64,000 nt of DNA, from NCBI RefSeq assembly GCF_001547995.1, contig NZ_AP014690.1, positions 372,001 through 436,000 of the forward strand, given 5' to 3'. Both the position numbers and the translations under genes were made by a program. The notes below the pieces were generated by a model. It saw only the letters and a list, made by a program, of their open reading frames with translations, was not told where the DNA came from and searched no databases. Position 1 is the first letter of the stretch; each line of letters begins with the position of its first letter. This document shows, one piece after another, positions 27,423 through 36,540 of the stretch. Origin of the DNA: Asaia bogorensis NBRC 16594 (GTDB taxonomy: Bacteria > Pseudomonadota > Alphaproteobacteria > Acetobacterales > Acetobacteraceae).

Positions 27423-29225
27423 TCAGTAAACACGTTTCTTGGGCGGGAAGACCTCGACATCATTGGTCAGGGTCTGCATCCGCACCGGCCGGTAGAGCAG
27501 GCTCACCGCACCATCCTTATCGAGATAGGAGACGGTATGTTTCATCCAGTGCTCGTCATCGCGCTCGGGATAATCGTCATGGGCATGGGCGCCACGCGTT
27601 TCATGGCGTGCATGGGCACTTTCGATGGTCACCGTCGCGTTGGCCAGCAAATTCGCGAATTCCAGGGCTTCCATCAGATCGCTGTTCCAGATCAGCGAGC
27701 GATCGGCCAGCCCCATATGCTGCGCGTCTTTCCAAAGCTCCCGGATTTTCTCGCATCCGTCAGCGAGGGATTTCGTATTGCGGAACACGGCCGCATGACT
27801 CTGCATAATGCGCTGAAGGCGCTCACGCAGTTCCGCCACGGTGAACTTGCCTGAAGCCTCGCGGATCTGGTCGAACTTGGCCAGAATGGCCTCGCCCGCC
27901 TCCTTGGGCAGCGGTGGTACCGGCACGCTGGGATCGATGATCTCGGCAGCACGCTTGCCAGCCGCACGACCGAACACGATCAGATCGAGCAGGGAGTTCG
28001 TCCCCAGACGGTTGGCACCATGCACGGAAACGCAGGCAGCCTCACCGACCGCCATCAGTCCGGGCACGACAGCTTCGAGATTGTCCTTGGTGGGGCGCAG
28101 GACCTCGCCGTGCAGATTGGTCGGTACACCGCCCATATTGTAATGGACCGTGGGCAGCACCGGAGCGGGCTCCTTGGTCACGTCCACCCCGGCGAAAATG
28201 CGCGCGGTTTCAGAGATGCCGGGCAGACGCTGGTGCAGCAATTCCGGGCCGAGATGTTCCAGATGCAGCATGATATGGTCCTTTTTGGGACCACAGCCAC
28301 GGCCTTCATTGATCTCGATGGTCATGGCGCGTGACACGACATCGCGCGAGGCCAGATCCTTGGCGGTGGGCGCGTAGCGCTCCATGAAGCGCTCGCCCTC
28401 GGAATTGGTCAGATAACCGCCTTCACCGCGACAGCCTTCCGTGAGCAGACAGCCCGCCGGGAAAATGCCGGTAGGATGAAACTGCACGAATTCCATGTCC
28501 TGAGTCGGCACACCGGCGCGCATGGCCAGACCGCCACCATCACCCGTGCAGGAATGGGCCGAGGTGCAGCTCTGGAAGGCGCGCCCGTAACCGCCGGTTG
28601 CGAGTACGACCATCTTGGCGCTGAAGCGATGAATGGAGCCGTCATCGAGGCACCAGGCCACGATGCCGCGACAGACGCCCTCATCATCCATGATCAGGTC
28701 GAGCACGTAATACTCGACGTAGAAATCGACGCGATGCTTGAGGCATTGCTGATACAGCGTGTGCAGGATGGCATGGCCCGTACGGTCGGCAGCGGCACAG
28801 GCGCGGGCCACAGGGGCCTTGCCATATTCGCTCATATGGCCGCCAAACGGACGCTGATAGATCTTGCCGTCTTCCGTGCGCGAGAAGGGAACGCCGAAAT
28901 GTTCCAGCTCCATCACGGCGCTTTCGGCCTCGCGGCACATGAACTCGATGGCGTCCTGATCGCCCAGCCAGTCCGACCCCTTGACGGTGTCGTACATATG
29001 CCAGCGCCAGTTATCCTCGGACATGTTGCCTAGCGAGGCACCAATTCCACCTTGGGCGGCCACGGTATGGCTGCGTGTGGGGAAAACCTTGGTAACGCAG
29101 GCCGTGCGCAGGCCTCCGGCGCCCATACCCAACGTGGCGCGCAGACCCGAGCCCCCGGCACCGACGACCACGACATCATAGGCGTGATCGACGATACGGT
29201 ATTTCTTGGCGGATTCCGCGCTCAT
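27423..29225 (-). CDS. sdhA: Succinate dehydrogenase flavoprotein subunit
   Basis: 600 residues. The Rossmann motif [16 protein letters not shown] lies near residue 20, the covalent-FAD His is His53 in [10 protein letters not shown], and [20 protein letters not shown] supplies active-site residues; the Arg/His capping-domain motifs are intact. It oxidises succinate to fumarate. The start at 29225 overlaps the sdhD stop by one base (TAATG), which fixes it; the frame is open far upstream but that part overlaps sdhD. Presence of SDH separates this organism from Gluconobacter, which lacks it. Confidence 0.96.
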   Translation of the reverse strand: MSAESAKKYRIVDHAYDVVVVGAGGSGLRATLGMGAGGLRTACVTKVFPTRSHTVAAQGGIGASLGNMSEDNWRWHMYDTVKGSDWLGDQDAIEFMCREAESAVMELEHFGVPFSRTEDGKIYQRPFGGHMSEYGKAPVARACAAADRTGHAILHTLYQQCLKHRVDFYVEYYVLDLIMDDEGVCRGIVAWCLDDGSIHRFSAKMVVLATGGYGRAFQSCTSAHSCTGDGGGLAMRAGVPTQDMEFVQFHPTGIFPAGCLLTEGCRGEGGYLTNSEGERFMERYAPTAKDLASRDVVSRAMTIEINEGRGCGPKKDHIMLHLEHLGPELLHQRLPGISETARIFAGVDVTKEPAPVLPTVHYNMGGVPTNLHGEVLRPTKDNLEAVVPGLMAVGEAACVSVHGANRLGTNSLLDLIVFGRAAGKRAAEIIDPSVPVPPLPKEAGEAILAKFDQIREASGKFTVAELRERLQRIMQSHAAVFRNTKSLADGCEKIRELWKDAQHMGLADRSLIWNSDLMEALEFANLLANATVTIESAHARHETRGAHAHDDYPERDDEHWMKHTVSYLDKDGAVSLLYRPVRMQTLTNDVEVFPPKKRVY

Positions 29226-29629
29226 TATCTTGTCTCCGTCGTGCGGGTCATGAGGATACGGGCGAGCGAGGCGCAACCGAGCGCCACGAAAAGAAGCGTG
29301 CTCAGGCGGATGACCAGACGCAGCCCGAAGCGCCGCCAGCCACGCGAATAATCGGAGGCCACAACTTCCAGTCCGAGCTGGGCATGGCGGCCTGTCAGGG
29401 CAATCAGCAACCCAAGCGGGGCAGCATTCTGCACGCAGCCTGCCCAGGCCAGAATGGCAGCGCGGTCGTGCCCGGCCAGACGCAGGATCTGGGCGACACC
29501 CCATATGGAAAGCGGGCCAAGCAGCACGGCTGAGATACGCTCAGCCGTCCAGTGCTCGGCCCCGTCGGCCATGCCGCCAAGCCCCTTTGCACGCGCCAGA
29601 GGCGTGCGCATGTCGGAAGAACGGTTCAT
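29225..29629 (-). CDS. sdhD: Succinate dehydrogenase membrane anchor subunit
   Basis: 134 residues, three membrane helices (about residues 33-52, 60-78 and 105-128). Sequence is divergent as usual for SdhD, so the call rests on position between sdhC and sdhA, size and topology, and [25 protein letters not shown], where the His-x-x-x-Gly-Leu-x-x-x-x-x-Asp-Tyr pattern holds the haem/quinone residues. It overlaps sdhC by 4 bp (ATGA) and sdhA by 1 bp, indicating coupled translation. Confidence 0.9.
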   Translation of the reverse strand: MNRSSDMRTPLARAKGLGGMADGAEHWTAERISAVLLGPLSIWGVAQILRLAGHDRAAILAWAGCVQNAAPLGLLIALTGRHAQLGLEVVASDYSRGWRRFGLRLVIRLSTLLFVALGCASLARILMTRTTETR

Positions 29630-30087
29630 GCTTTTGTTCCCTTGCTGCGCAGCCGGGAGAGGGCGACAAAGGCGGTGACAAGCGCAACCGACAGCCCGGC
29701 CGTGGCAAAGACCGAACGCCGCCCGTCCTCGTCGATTTCCTTCTTCTCGAAGCGTGCGCCGCTATCCCAGATCAGATGGCGGATGCTGGCGACGAAATGG
29801 TAGAGTGTGGCGACGCCCCAGCCGAGAAACACCAGCCGGCCCAGAGGATGCGTTGCCACGCGCTGGGCGCGTGCAAAGGCGCGTGGGCCCTGTGCCAGGG
29901 CAGCAAGCCATGCCACAGCCAGACCTGCACCGAGGGACGAGGCGACACCCGATATGCGATTGCCGATCGAGAGCGCCATGGAGAGGCGGAAACGATAGAT
30001 ATCCAGATGCGGCGACATGGGCCGTCTGATGGGCCGCCCCTCTGTGTCGGTGCCGTGATAGAACGCTTCACGTCCGTCGGAAGCCAT
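29626..30087 (-). CDS. sdhC: Succinate dehydrogenase cytochrome b556 subunit
   Basis: 153 residues with three membrane helices. RRPMSPHLDIYRFRL and SIGNRISGVASSLGAG form the family signature, and LYHFVASIRHLIWDSG carries the haem-ligand His. In the usual 'SIxHRxTG' pattern the His is Asn here. The ATG at 30087 follows AGAGGT and lies 16 codons inside a longer frame. It begins the sdhCDAB operon and diverges from zapE across 247 bp. Confidence 0.9.
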   Translation of the reverse strand: MASDGREAFYHGTDTEGRPIRRPMSPHLDIYRFRLSMALSIGNRISGVASSLGAGLAVAWLAALAQGPRAFARAQRVATHPLGRLVFLGWGVATLYHFVASIRHLIWDSGARFEKKEIDEDGRRSVFATAGLSVALVTAFVALSRLRSKGTKA

Positions 30088-30334
30088 GGCGATACCTCTG
30101 AATTCTGTGTTCGGGCTGGGCGATACATTACCCACATAGTCTCATTCAGATGGTTCGTCATGTGCATATTGATGTGAGAATTGGCACTGATTTTGTCTTG
30201 TATGTTACGGATTTGGCCCGTTTTTTCCGATATTGCGCCTCACCAATGCGTGACATTTCACAAGGGGCGCGTTCTGTTCGTTGGCGTGTTAGGAGGGGGG
30301 CACAAACCGGTAATGCGCGACAAGAGAGAGTTCG

Positions 30335-31459
30335 ATGTCTGACGTGAGTTTCGCCCCGCTTTCCTCGACGACCGGCACGGTATTTGGCACATATCAACGT
30401 CTTGTCGATCAGGGACAGATCGAGGCCGATGACGCGCAACGGGAAGCCGCACTTGCTCTGGACCGGCTCGCGCAGGCGCTCCTGGCGCGCGAAGGAGCAA
30501 AACCGGGGCTGTTCTCCCGTCTTGCCAGACGCAAGCCCGAGCCGATCCGCGGGCTTTATCTTGTCGGGCAGGTGGGACGGGGAAAGACCATGCTCATGGA
30601 TCTGTTCTGCCGCGAGGTCAGTCTCACCAAAAAGCGGCGCATCCATTTTCATGTGTTCATGCAGGAGGTGCTTCGCGCCCTGCACAAGGGGCAGAGCCGG
30701 GCCGAGCGCCGTGAGGACCCGGTGCACGAGCTGGCGGACCGGATTCATGAACAATATGAGCTGCTCTGCTTCGACGAATTCCAGATCAACGATATGTCCG
30801 ACGCTGTGCTTGTCCTGCGTCTGCTCGACCGGGTCATGGCATTGGGGACTGTGGTTGTCGCGACATCCAACACAGCCCCTGTCGACCTGATGAAGCATCA
30901 GGTCCAGAACCGCGCGACCATGCGGCCCTATCTAGAGGCCTTTGCAGGCTGCATGACGGTAATGACGCTGGACTCCGCCCGTGATTATCGCCGGGGACGC
31001 GAGATCGATGCACAGACATGGCTTGTTCCGGATTCGGAAGAAAACCGTGCGCATCTGCGACAGCGCTTTGAAACCCTGACCGATACCCGTGCCGAACCCG
31101 GTTCTGTGGCCATCGGATCGCGTCACATAAGGGTCCCGGCATGCAGTGGTGACGTGGCGTGGTTTACCTTCGAGGCGGTGTGCGGCGAGGCGCTTGGGCC
31201 AGCGGATTATCTGGCTATTGTGGGCAGGTTTCGCACGCTTTTCATCGAGGGGATCCCCGCCCTTGTGCCGGATCAGTTCGATAAGGCGCGGCGTTTCATC
31301 ACGCTGGTTGATGTCATGTATGAAAACCACACGGTATTATTTGCCAGTGCCGCGGCAGAGCCAGAAGCGCTGTACCAGACCGGTGAAAATGCAAAGGCGT
31401 TCGAGCGGACAGCTTCGCGCCTGGATGAAATGCGGTCGAGTGGGTGGGTAGGCGCGTAA
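30335..31459 (+). CDS. zapE: ZapE/AFG1-family ATPase
   Basis: 374 residues, AAA-like. Walker A is GQVGRGKTMLMDLF (about residue 80), followed by the family-specific HFHVFMQEV, Walker B LLCFDEFQINDMSDA and sensor ATSNTAP. ZapE acts at the division septum in enterobacteria, and AFG1 homologues act in respiratory-complex quality control in mitochondria. Placement divergent from sdhCDAB fits the latter connection, which is an inference. The start follows GAGAG. A hairpin at 31468-31498 lies just after the stop. Confidence 0.9.
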   Translation: MSDVSFAPLSSTTGTVFGTYQRLVDQGQIEADDAQREAALALDRLAQALLAREGAKPGLFSRLARRKPEPIRGLYLVGQVGRGKTMLMDLFCREVSLTKKRRIHFHVFMQEVLRALHKGQSRAERREDPVHELADRIHEQYELLCFDEFQINDMSDAVLVLRLLDRVMALGTVVVATSNTAPVDLMKHQVQNRATMRPYLEAFAGCMTVMTLDSARDYRRGREIDAQTWLVPDSEENRAHLRQRFETLTDTRAEPGSVAIGSRHIRVPACSGDVAWFTFEAVCGEALGPADYLAIVGRFRTLFIEGIPALVPDQFDKARRFITLVDVMYENHTVLFASAAAEPEALYQTGENAKAFERTASRLDEMRSSGWVGA

Positions 31460-31467
31460 GTCTTTCC

Positions 31468-31498
31468 ATGCCCTGGTCTGATAGGGGGGGCAGGGCAT
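31468..31498 (+). terminator. Hairpin downstream of zapE
   Basis: ATGCCCTG and CAGGGCAT pair perfectly (8 bp) around a 15-nt loop, starting eight bases after the zapE stop codon. No T run follows, so termination would be weak or factor-assisted. Confidence 0.45.
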
Positions 31499-31835
31499 CC
31501 CGATCAGTTTGTTCTATCCCAACGGGATCACTGCTCTGGGTCGTCCGCCCTGCGGGCGCATCCAGCTCAGGTCCGGTGCTGTTGATAGCCCGTGACCGAT
31601 CGCAAGAAATCAAGCCGCTGCTATCGGAAGGGGAGATCATCCGATTTACTGCAGTAAAGCATGAGGTCTCCGAGCTTGGGGTGCCATGCCGTGTAGGGGG
31701 TGATGAGTAAAATAATCTGATAAATACAGAATCACCGAAATTTTTGTAGAAGTCATGTTCGAATTGTATTTATGATGCGATATATCGACTCACCGTGATG
31801 CGGCAATCAATAATAAAAAAGTGAAAGAGGCCCCC
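31499..31835. other. AT-rich upstream region of the Hint-domain gene
   Basis: No credible gene. From about 31700 the base composition drops to clearly AT-rich, continuing into the first 400 bp of the next gene. A perfect 10-bp palindrome CGATATATCG occurs at 31778-31787, 48 bp before the start codon, and is a candidate regulatory site or promoter element. Confidence 0.5.
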
Positions 31836-33281
31836 ATGCAGATCTATAGGGAATTCTCTGGTGATCTTCATACCAGTGTCTTTGGCCCCACTTATTGGAA
31901 CTATCTCACAATTTATACAGCCGTTTCGGATGATGCACGTGTTGTTTTTGACGGGTGTAACGACTCAATTCCTGAGCCGTGGACAGGAAGCGCCAACAAC
32001 CCAACCTACCTCAGGGGAAAATTCGCGATATACATCGATCCGTCTGAGTGCTTGCAGACAACAGTAACGTTCATGCCGAATTATACTACGGTCATCCATT
32101 ACAAGACGAATGGGCAGGAAAATGGGATATATATTTATATAGAGTATAATTACTTCGATATCCCGGTGGAATATCAGGGGCAGCCAATTGCTATCAGTAA
32201 TCTGGCGAATTACATGGGGCCATATTCAGGCAAGGTGGAATTTGCGCCATGCTATCTTCCAGGCACCATGATCGAGACCCCAGACGGGGAGCGTGCCGTC
32301 GAATCGCTGCGTGCCGGAGACGAGATCATCGTCTATAGCGCTGACGAACGGTCAACGAGAACGATCACTTCGATCGGTTGCGGCCAGTCGAATGTCTGTG
32401 CGTCCGCTTTCGACGATTTGTCAGGATGGCCGGTACGTATACTCAAGGGAGCCTTGTCGGAGGGCGTTCCCTACAAGGATCTGCTTGTCACCTCGGAGCA
32501 CTGTTTATACCTCAACGGGTGCTTCGTTCCTGTGAGAATGCTGGTCAATGGTCTCACCATTTTCTACGACAAGACCGTGAGTTGTTTCAATTACTACCAT
32601 ATCAGTATGGAGCCCCATGCCATCGTCCGCGCGAATGGCGCCCTGAGTGAGTCGCTTATCGGTATGGGTCATAGTGCCTTGCTGCACGATCAGGCAGGTT
32701 CCGGATCACCCGTCCTCATGGGTGACTGGAACAGTGCGGCTGCCCCTCTGAATACAGAGCGCAGGTTTGTCGAGCCGCTTTACAGAGAACTGGAAGCACG
32801 AGCCAGCCTGATAACCGGCGAGAGGTCTCTGCCGCTTGCGCCGGTATGTGACGATCCGGGACTGTATCTTGTGACGGATGGAGGCAAATGCATTGAGGGA
32901 CTGCGGGGAACGAATGGCGTCGTCCATTTCGCCGTTCCCCATGCGGTGCGCGCTGTTCATATCATGAGCCGGGCCAGTCGCCCCTGCGATGTCTATGGCC
33001 CCTTTGTCGACGATCGTCGTCTTCTGGGCGTGCTTGTGGGAGCCATCATGATGGAAAAGGGTGGTGTCTGTAGTCCGGTGCGCACGCATATCGAACAGAG
33101 CGATCTAGCGGGCTGGCAGCCCAGGGTTGCCAGGGATATGCGCTGGACCACAGGAGGTGCTTTGCTGCCACTCCCGGAGCGGGAGCACGAGGGGCTTGCC
33201 AGACTCTCTATCGAGATCCGGCAGGCGGGCCCTTACCGGATGCCCGAAGCCATCTGCATGGATCTGAAGCAATCAGCCTGA
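31836..33281 (+). CDS. Hint (hedgehog/intein) domain protein
   Basis: 481 residues in three parts. Residues 1-150 are Tyr/Asn-rich, low in GC and unlike any family I recognise. The Hint_2 core begins at about residue 149 with CYLPGTMIETPDGERAVESL, where the Cys is the expected nucleophile, and continues through LLVTSEHCLYLNG (TxxH block) to VRMLVNGLTI. A C-terminal region of about 200 residues follows. Proteins of this type recur in acetic acid bacteria, often in several copies; autoprocessing and N-fragment release is the expected chemistry. ATG at 31836 follows AAAGAGG. No signal peptide is seen. Confidence 0.8.
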   Translation: MQIYREFSGDLHTSVFGPTYWNYLTIYTAVSDDARVVFDGCNDSIPEPWTGSANNPTYLRGKFAIYIDPSECLQTTVTFMPNYTTVIHYKTNGQENGIYIYIEYNYFDIPVEYQGQPIAISNLANYMGPYSGKVEFAPCYLPGTMIETPDGERAVESLRAGDEIIVYSADERSTRTITSIGCGQSNVCASAFDDLSGWPVRILKGALSEGVPYKDLLVTSEHCLYLNGCFVPVRMLVNGLTIFYDKTVSCFNYYHISMEPHAIVRANGALSESLIGMGHSALLHDQAGSGSPVLMGDWNSAAAPLNTERRFVEPLYRELEARASLITGERSLPLAPVCDDPGLYLVTDGGKCIEGLRGTNGVVHFAVPHAVRAVHIMSRASRPCDVYGPFVDDRRLLGVLVGAIMMEKGGVCSPVRTHIEQSDLAGWQPRVARDMRWTTGGALLPLPEREHEGLARLSIEIRQAGPYRMPEAICMDLKQSA

Positions 33282-33298
33282 CGTGATGCCCGGAGGCG

Positions 33299-33332
33299 AG
33301 GCTGCCTGTGTGATGCACAGGCCGCCTTTTTT
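33299..33332 (+). terminator. Intrinsic terminator of the Hint-domain gene
   Basis: GCCTGTG - TGATG - CACAGGC (33304-33322) is extended by GGC/GCC after a one-base mismatch and followed by six T residues, 18 bp after the stop codon. Confidence 0.88.
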
Positions 33333-33393
33333 GTATTTAAGCAGGATAGGGTTCCAGGGGCCCAAAAAAGGAGGCCCGTGGAACGAGGATTTC

Positions 33394-35517
33394 TCACTTG
33401 CCGTCAGAAACCAGGCCGCGATGGGCCAGCATGGGGCCGATTTCGGGGTCCTTGCCGTAGAAGGCCTTGAACATCGGGCCGTAATCCATGGTGTGACCCT
33501 TGGACAGGATCATGTCACGGAAGCGCTGGCCGTTCTCACGGGTCAGGCCGCCATGCGACTGGAACCACGAGAACACATCCTGATCGAGCATTTCGGTCCA
33601 GAGATAAGCGTAATATCCGGCCGAGTATCCATTGCCCCAGATATGCAGGAAGTAGCTTGAACGATAGCGCGGCGGAACGTTCGCGACATCGAGGCCGGTC
33701 TCGTTGAGTGCCTTGGCTTCGAACTGATCCACATCCTGACGCGGCGCATCGGCCGAGAGACCGTGCCATGACATGTCGAGCTGCGCCGCAGCCACGATTT
33801 CACCCAGTGCATAGCCCTGGTTGAAATGCGCGGCTTTCTTGATCTTGGCGACCAGTTCGGCCGGCATCGGGGCGCCGGTCTTGTAGTGGCGGGCATAATG
33901 GGCGAACACCTTCGGGTCCATCGCCCAGTTCTCATTGAACTGCGAGGGGAACTCGACGAAATCGCGCGCAACCGCCGTACCGGAAAGCGTGGGGTAGGTC
34001 TGGCTTGCAAACAGACCATGCAGCGCATGACCGAATTCATGGAACATGGTCGTCACGTCGTCTGACGTGATCAGCTGCGGCTGGCCGGGCGCCGCCTTGG
34101 TGAAGTTCGCCACGTTATAGATAACCGGACGCGTCTTAAGCAGGTCGCTCTGACCCACGAAATTCGACATCCAGGCGCCACCCGATTTGTTGTCGCGCTT
34201 GAAATAGTCGAAATACATCAGGCCAAGCGGCGAGCCATCCTTGTCCTTGACTTCGAAGACCATGACATCGGGGTTATAGGCCGGGATGTCCTTGCGGGGC
34301 TCGAAGGTGATTCCGTAAAGCTGGTTCGCTGCGTAGAATACGCCATCTGTCAGCACGGTGTGCAGCTCGAAATACGGCTTCACATCGTTCTGGTTGAGAT
34401 CGAATTTCTGCTTGCGGACGCGCTCGGCGTAGTAATTCCAGTCCCACGGCTTGAGTGTGAAATTCTGATGGTCTTCACCGATGGCCTTTTGCAGCTCGGC
34501 AGCCTCACGATGCTGTTCGGCCGCCGTTGCCGGCACGAGCTGGTGGATGAAGCTGTTCACAGCTGCCGGCGTCTTGGCCATCTGGTCATACAGCGTATAG
34601 GCAGCGTAATTGGGGTAACCGAACAGGGCGGCCTTTTCGGCGCGCAGCTGGGCGATTTCTGCAATCGTCTGGCGGGTGTCGTTGGCGTCGCCCTTTTCCG
34701 CACGGGTCCAGCTCTGGTTGAACAGGGCTTCACGCGTGCTACGGTCGCTCAGAGAAGCGAGATCGGGCTGTTGCGTCGTGTTCTGCAGTGGCAGGACATA
34801 TTTGCCCGACAGCTTGCGCCCTTCAGCGGCCTTCTGGGCAGAGGCAACAGCACCGTCATCGAGCCCGGCGAGCGCCTCTTTCTTGTCCACCACCAGAGCA
34901 CCGGCCTTGGCGCTGGCAATCAGCTTCTGGTTATAGGTGGTTTCGAGTTTGGAAAGCTGGGTATTGATGGCGCGCAGCTTCTGCTGGTCGGCATGATTCA
35001 GCTCAGCGCCCGAATGGACGAATTGCTGGTAGTAAACCTCCAGCAGCATCGCCTGCTCGGCGTTCAGGTTCAGCTTGGCGCGGTTGTCATAAAGGGTTTT
35101 GACGCGGTGGAAGAGCTTGGGATTGAGATAGATCTCATCCTGATGCTGGCTGAGCTTGGGCGCTTCCTTGCTGTCGATAGCGTCCATGGCGTCGTCCTTG
35201 TCCGCCGAGTAGACACCGTAGAACACGCTCTGGGCGCGGTTCAGCAACTGGCCCGAACGCTCCATGGCGACAATGGTGTTGTCGAAGGTCGGCGCAGCCT
35301 TGTTATTGGCGATCGCCTGCATTTCCTTCAGCTGGTCGGCCATGCCCTTTTCAAAGGCCGGCACGTAATCACTGTCCTTGATCTTGTCGAAGGGGGGCGC
35401 CTGATAGGGCAGCGGGCTTGCCTGAAACAGCGGGTTGGCAGGGGCAGCCAGCGCTGTGGAAGACAGAAGGGGAAGGGCAACAGCTGCCAGAGCCGCAGCG
35501 TGTCTGAAAACGGGCAT
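33394..35517 (-). CDS. dcp: M3-family metallopeptidase, peptidyl-dipeptidase Dcp-like, secreted
   Basis: 707 residues. A signal peptide (MPVFRHAAALAAVALPLLSS, cleaved after TALAA) precedes a full M3 zinc-peptidase chain. The HExxH motif is in TMFHEFGHALHGL near residue 490, with the third ligand Glu downstream. Dcp removes C-terminal dipeptides; this copy is predicted periplasmic, unlike the cytoplasmic E. coli enzyme. ATG at 35517 gives the signal peptide; an upstream frame exists but would bury it. The Shine-Dalgarno AGGA lies in the 3' arm of a strong hairpin (35527-35560). Confidence 0.9.
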   Translation of the reverse strand: MPVFRHAAALAAVALPLLSSTALAAPANPLFQASPLPYQAPPFDKIKDSDYVPAFEKGMADQLKEMQAIANNKAAPTFDNTIVAMERSGQLLNRAQSVFYGVYSADKDDAMDAIDSKEAPKLSQHQDEIYLNPKLFHRVKTLYDNRAKLNLNAEQAMLLEVYYQQFVHSGAELNHADQQKLRAINTQLSKLETTYNQKLIASAKAGALVVDKKEALAGLDDGAVASAQKAAEGRKLSGKYVLPLQNTTQQPDLASLSDRSTREALFNQSWTRAEKGDANDTRQTIAEIAQLRAEKAALFGYPNYAAYTLYDQMAKTPAAVNSFIHQLVPATAAEQHREAAELQKAIGEDHQNFTLKPWDWNYYAERVRKQKFDLNQNDVKPYFELHTVLTDGVFYAANQLYGITFEPRKDIPAYNPDVMVFEVKDKDGSPLGLMYFDYFKRDNKSGGAWMSNFVGQSDLLKTRPVIYNVANFTKAAPGQPQLITSDDVTTMFHEFGHALHGLFASQTYPTLSGTAVARDFVEFPSQFNENWAMDPKVFAHYARHYKTGAPMPAELVAKIKKAAHFNQGYALGEIVAAAQLDMSWHGLSADAPRQDVDQFEAKALNETGLDVANVPPRYRSSYFLHIWGNGYSAGYYAYLWTEMLDQDVFSWFQSHGGLTRENGQRFRDMILSKGHTMDYGPMFKAFYGKDPEIGPMLAHRGLVSDGK

Positions 35518-35526
35518 GAACAAGGA

Positions 35527-35560
35527 TCCTACGATCGTAACATGATATGTTACCGTAGGA
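35527..35560 (-). promoter_or_regulatory. Hairpin/palindrome covering the dcp Shine-Dalgarno
   Basis: On the minus strand TCCTACG GTAACAT - ATC - ATGTTAC (GAT) CGTAGGA forms a 14-bp stem with one 3-nt bulge. The 3' arm ends in AGGA, nine bases before the dcp ATG, so the ribosome site is paired with an anti-SD arm. As DNA, GTAACAT-N3-ATGTTAC is a perfect operator-like palindrome resembling metal-regulator boxes. Confidence 0.65.
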
Positions 35561-35600
35561 AGGAAACGAAGAGGCGTCAAACCGCCTGCATGATGTTCCG

Positions 35601-36230
35601 CTAACGTACCGGATTATCCTGCTCACCGGGAAGGTCCTGCTCATCATCATCCAGCACGCGGATCGGGCCGCCGCGCAGCAGATCCTGCAGAACAGCCTGC
35701 ACGACCCCGGAGCGTGAGAGGGGAATGTCGAGCGAGAGCGTGGCCCCGGTCTCATCGAAACAGCAGCTCTCCTGGGTCGCCTCCCACTCCGTCAGTCTGG
35801 CCTGAATGATGGGCAGCAGGCTGAACGAGGCATGAAAGCCAAGACGTTGCATTGGCACGATCTCAACCGCCTCGCCCTGTTTCAGGCAGGAAGCCGCTGC
35901 CCCGCCATAGGCGCGCACGAGACCGCCAGCGCCCAGCTTGATGCCACCGAACCAGCGCACGACAATGACCGCCACCCGGTCGAATTCCTGTGAGTCGATG
36001 GCCTGCAGAATGGGGCGTCCCGCCGTGCCACCCGGCTCGCCATCATCGAAGCTGCGATACCGCCCCCCGATGCGCCATGCCCAGCAATTATGAGTGGCAT
36101 CTGGCACACGCACGCGCTCGAAAAAAGCCAGTGCCTCGGCTTCATGGGTAATCGGCGCAGCATGGACACGAAACAGGCTCTTCTTGACCACAGTGTCCTG
36201 CTGCGTTTCAGCCACCAGAGTTCGGGTCAT
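35601..36230 (-). CDS. yigZ: YigZ/IMPACT family protein
   Basis: 209 residues. The N-terminal UPF0029 domain has the family signature SFDDGEPGGTAGRPILQAI, followed by VIVVRWFGGIKLGAGGLVRAYGG, and a C-terminal ferredoxin-like DUF1949-type domain. Homologues include E. coli YigZ and eukaryotic IMPACT, linked to translation control, but the bacterial role is unsettled. The start at 36230 has only a close AGGA; the frame continues upstream without a better site. It lies downstream of radA on the same strand, separated by 310 bp. Confidence 0.85.
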   Translation of the reverse strand: MTRTLVAETQQDTVVKKSLFRVHAAPITHEAEALAFFERVRVPDATHNCWAWRIGGRYRSFDDGEPGGTAGRPILQAIDSQEFDRVAVIVVRWFGGIKLGAGGLVRAYGGAAASCLKQGEAVEIVPMQRLGFHASFSLLPIIQARLTEWEATQESCCFDETGATLSLDIPLSRSGVVQAVLQDLLRGGPIRVLDDDEQDLPGEQDNPVR

Positions 36231-36540
36231 GCGTCCTAAATCCTGCCTCGCCCTTTTCGGGTTCTGAGTTGCGGTTCTTCTCCGGTCAGGAAGCAGGCCT
36301 GAACAGGTTTTGCAAGGGCGGTGGAAACAGGTGTGTCGCGGTCCTGCTCGGGCCACATGATCGTGGCTTTTCAAAAATCCCGTGCTTATGAGGTTGCCTC
36401 TGCCATAACGCCGACCTTGGCGCGGTGATTGCGCACGAGGCCTGAAAAGGAGCGGGTGCCCCGGTTACCAGGCAGTCTTTTGCACCTGTTCGGCACATCC
36501 TATGCGGACGCTCATTGCCCGACGGCTCAGGACGATGCGC
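36231..36540. other. Gene-free interval
   Basis: 310 bp between radA and yigZ on the minus strand. No coding-like frame, repeat or strong hairpin seen. Confidence 0.5.

Noticed and set aside
31444-31710. Plus-strand frame of 88 codons after zapE.
   Set aside because: Overlaps the zapE stop and hairpin and has no coding-like pattern.
34360-35604. Plus-strand open frame of more than 400 codons antisense to dcp.
   Set aside because: Covers a well-supported metallopeptidase gene; the translation is low in recognisable motifs and has antisense-type composition.
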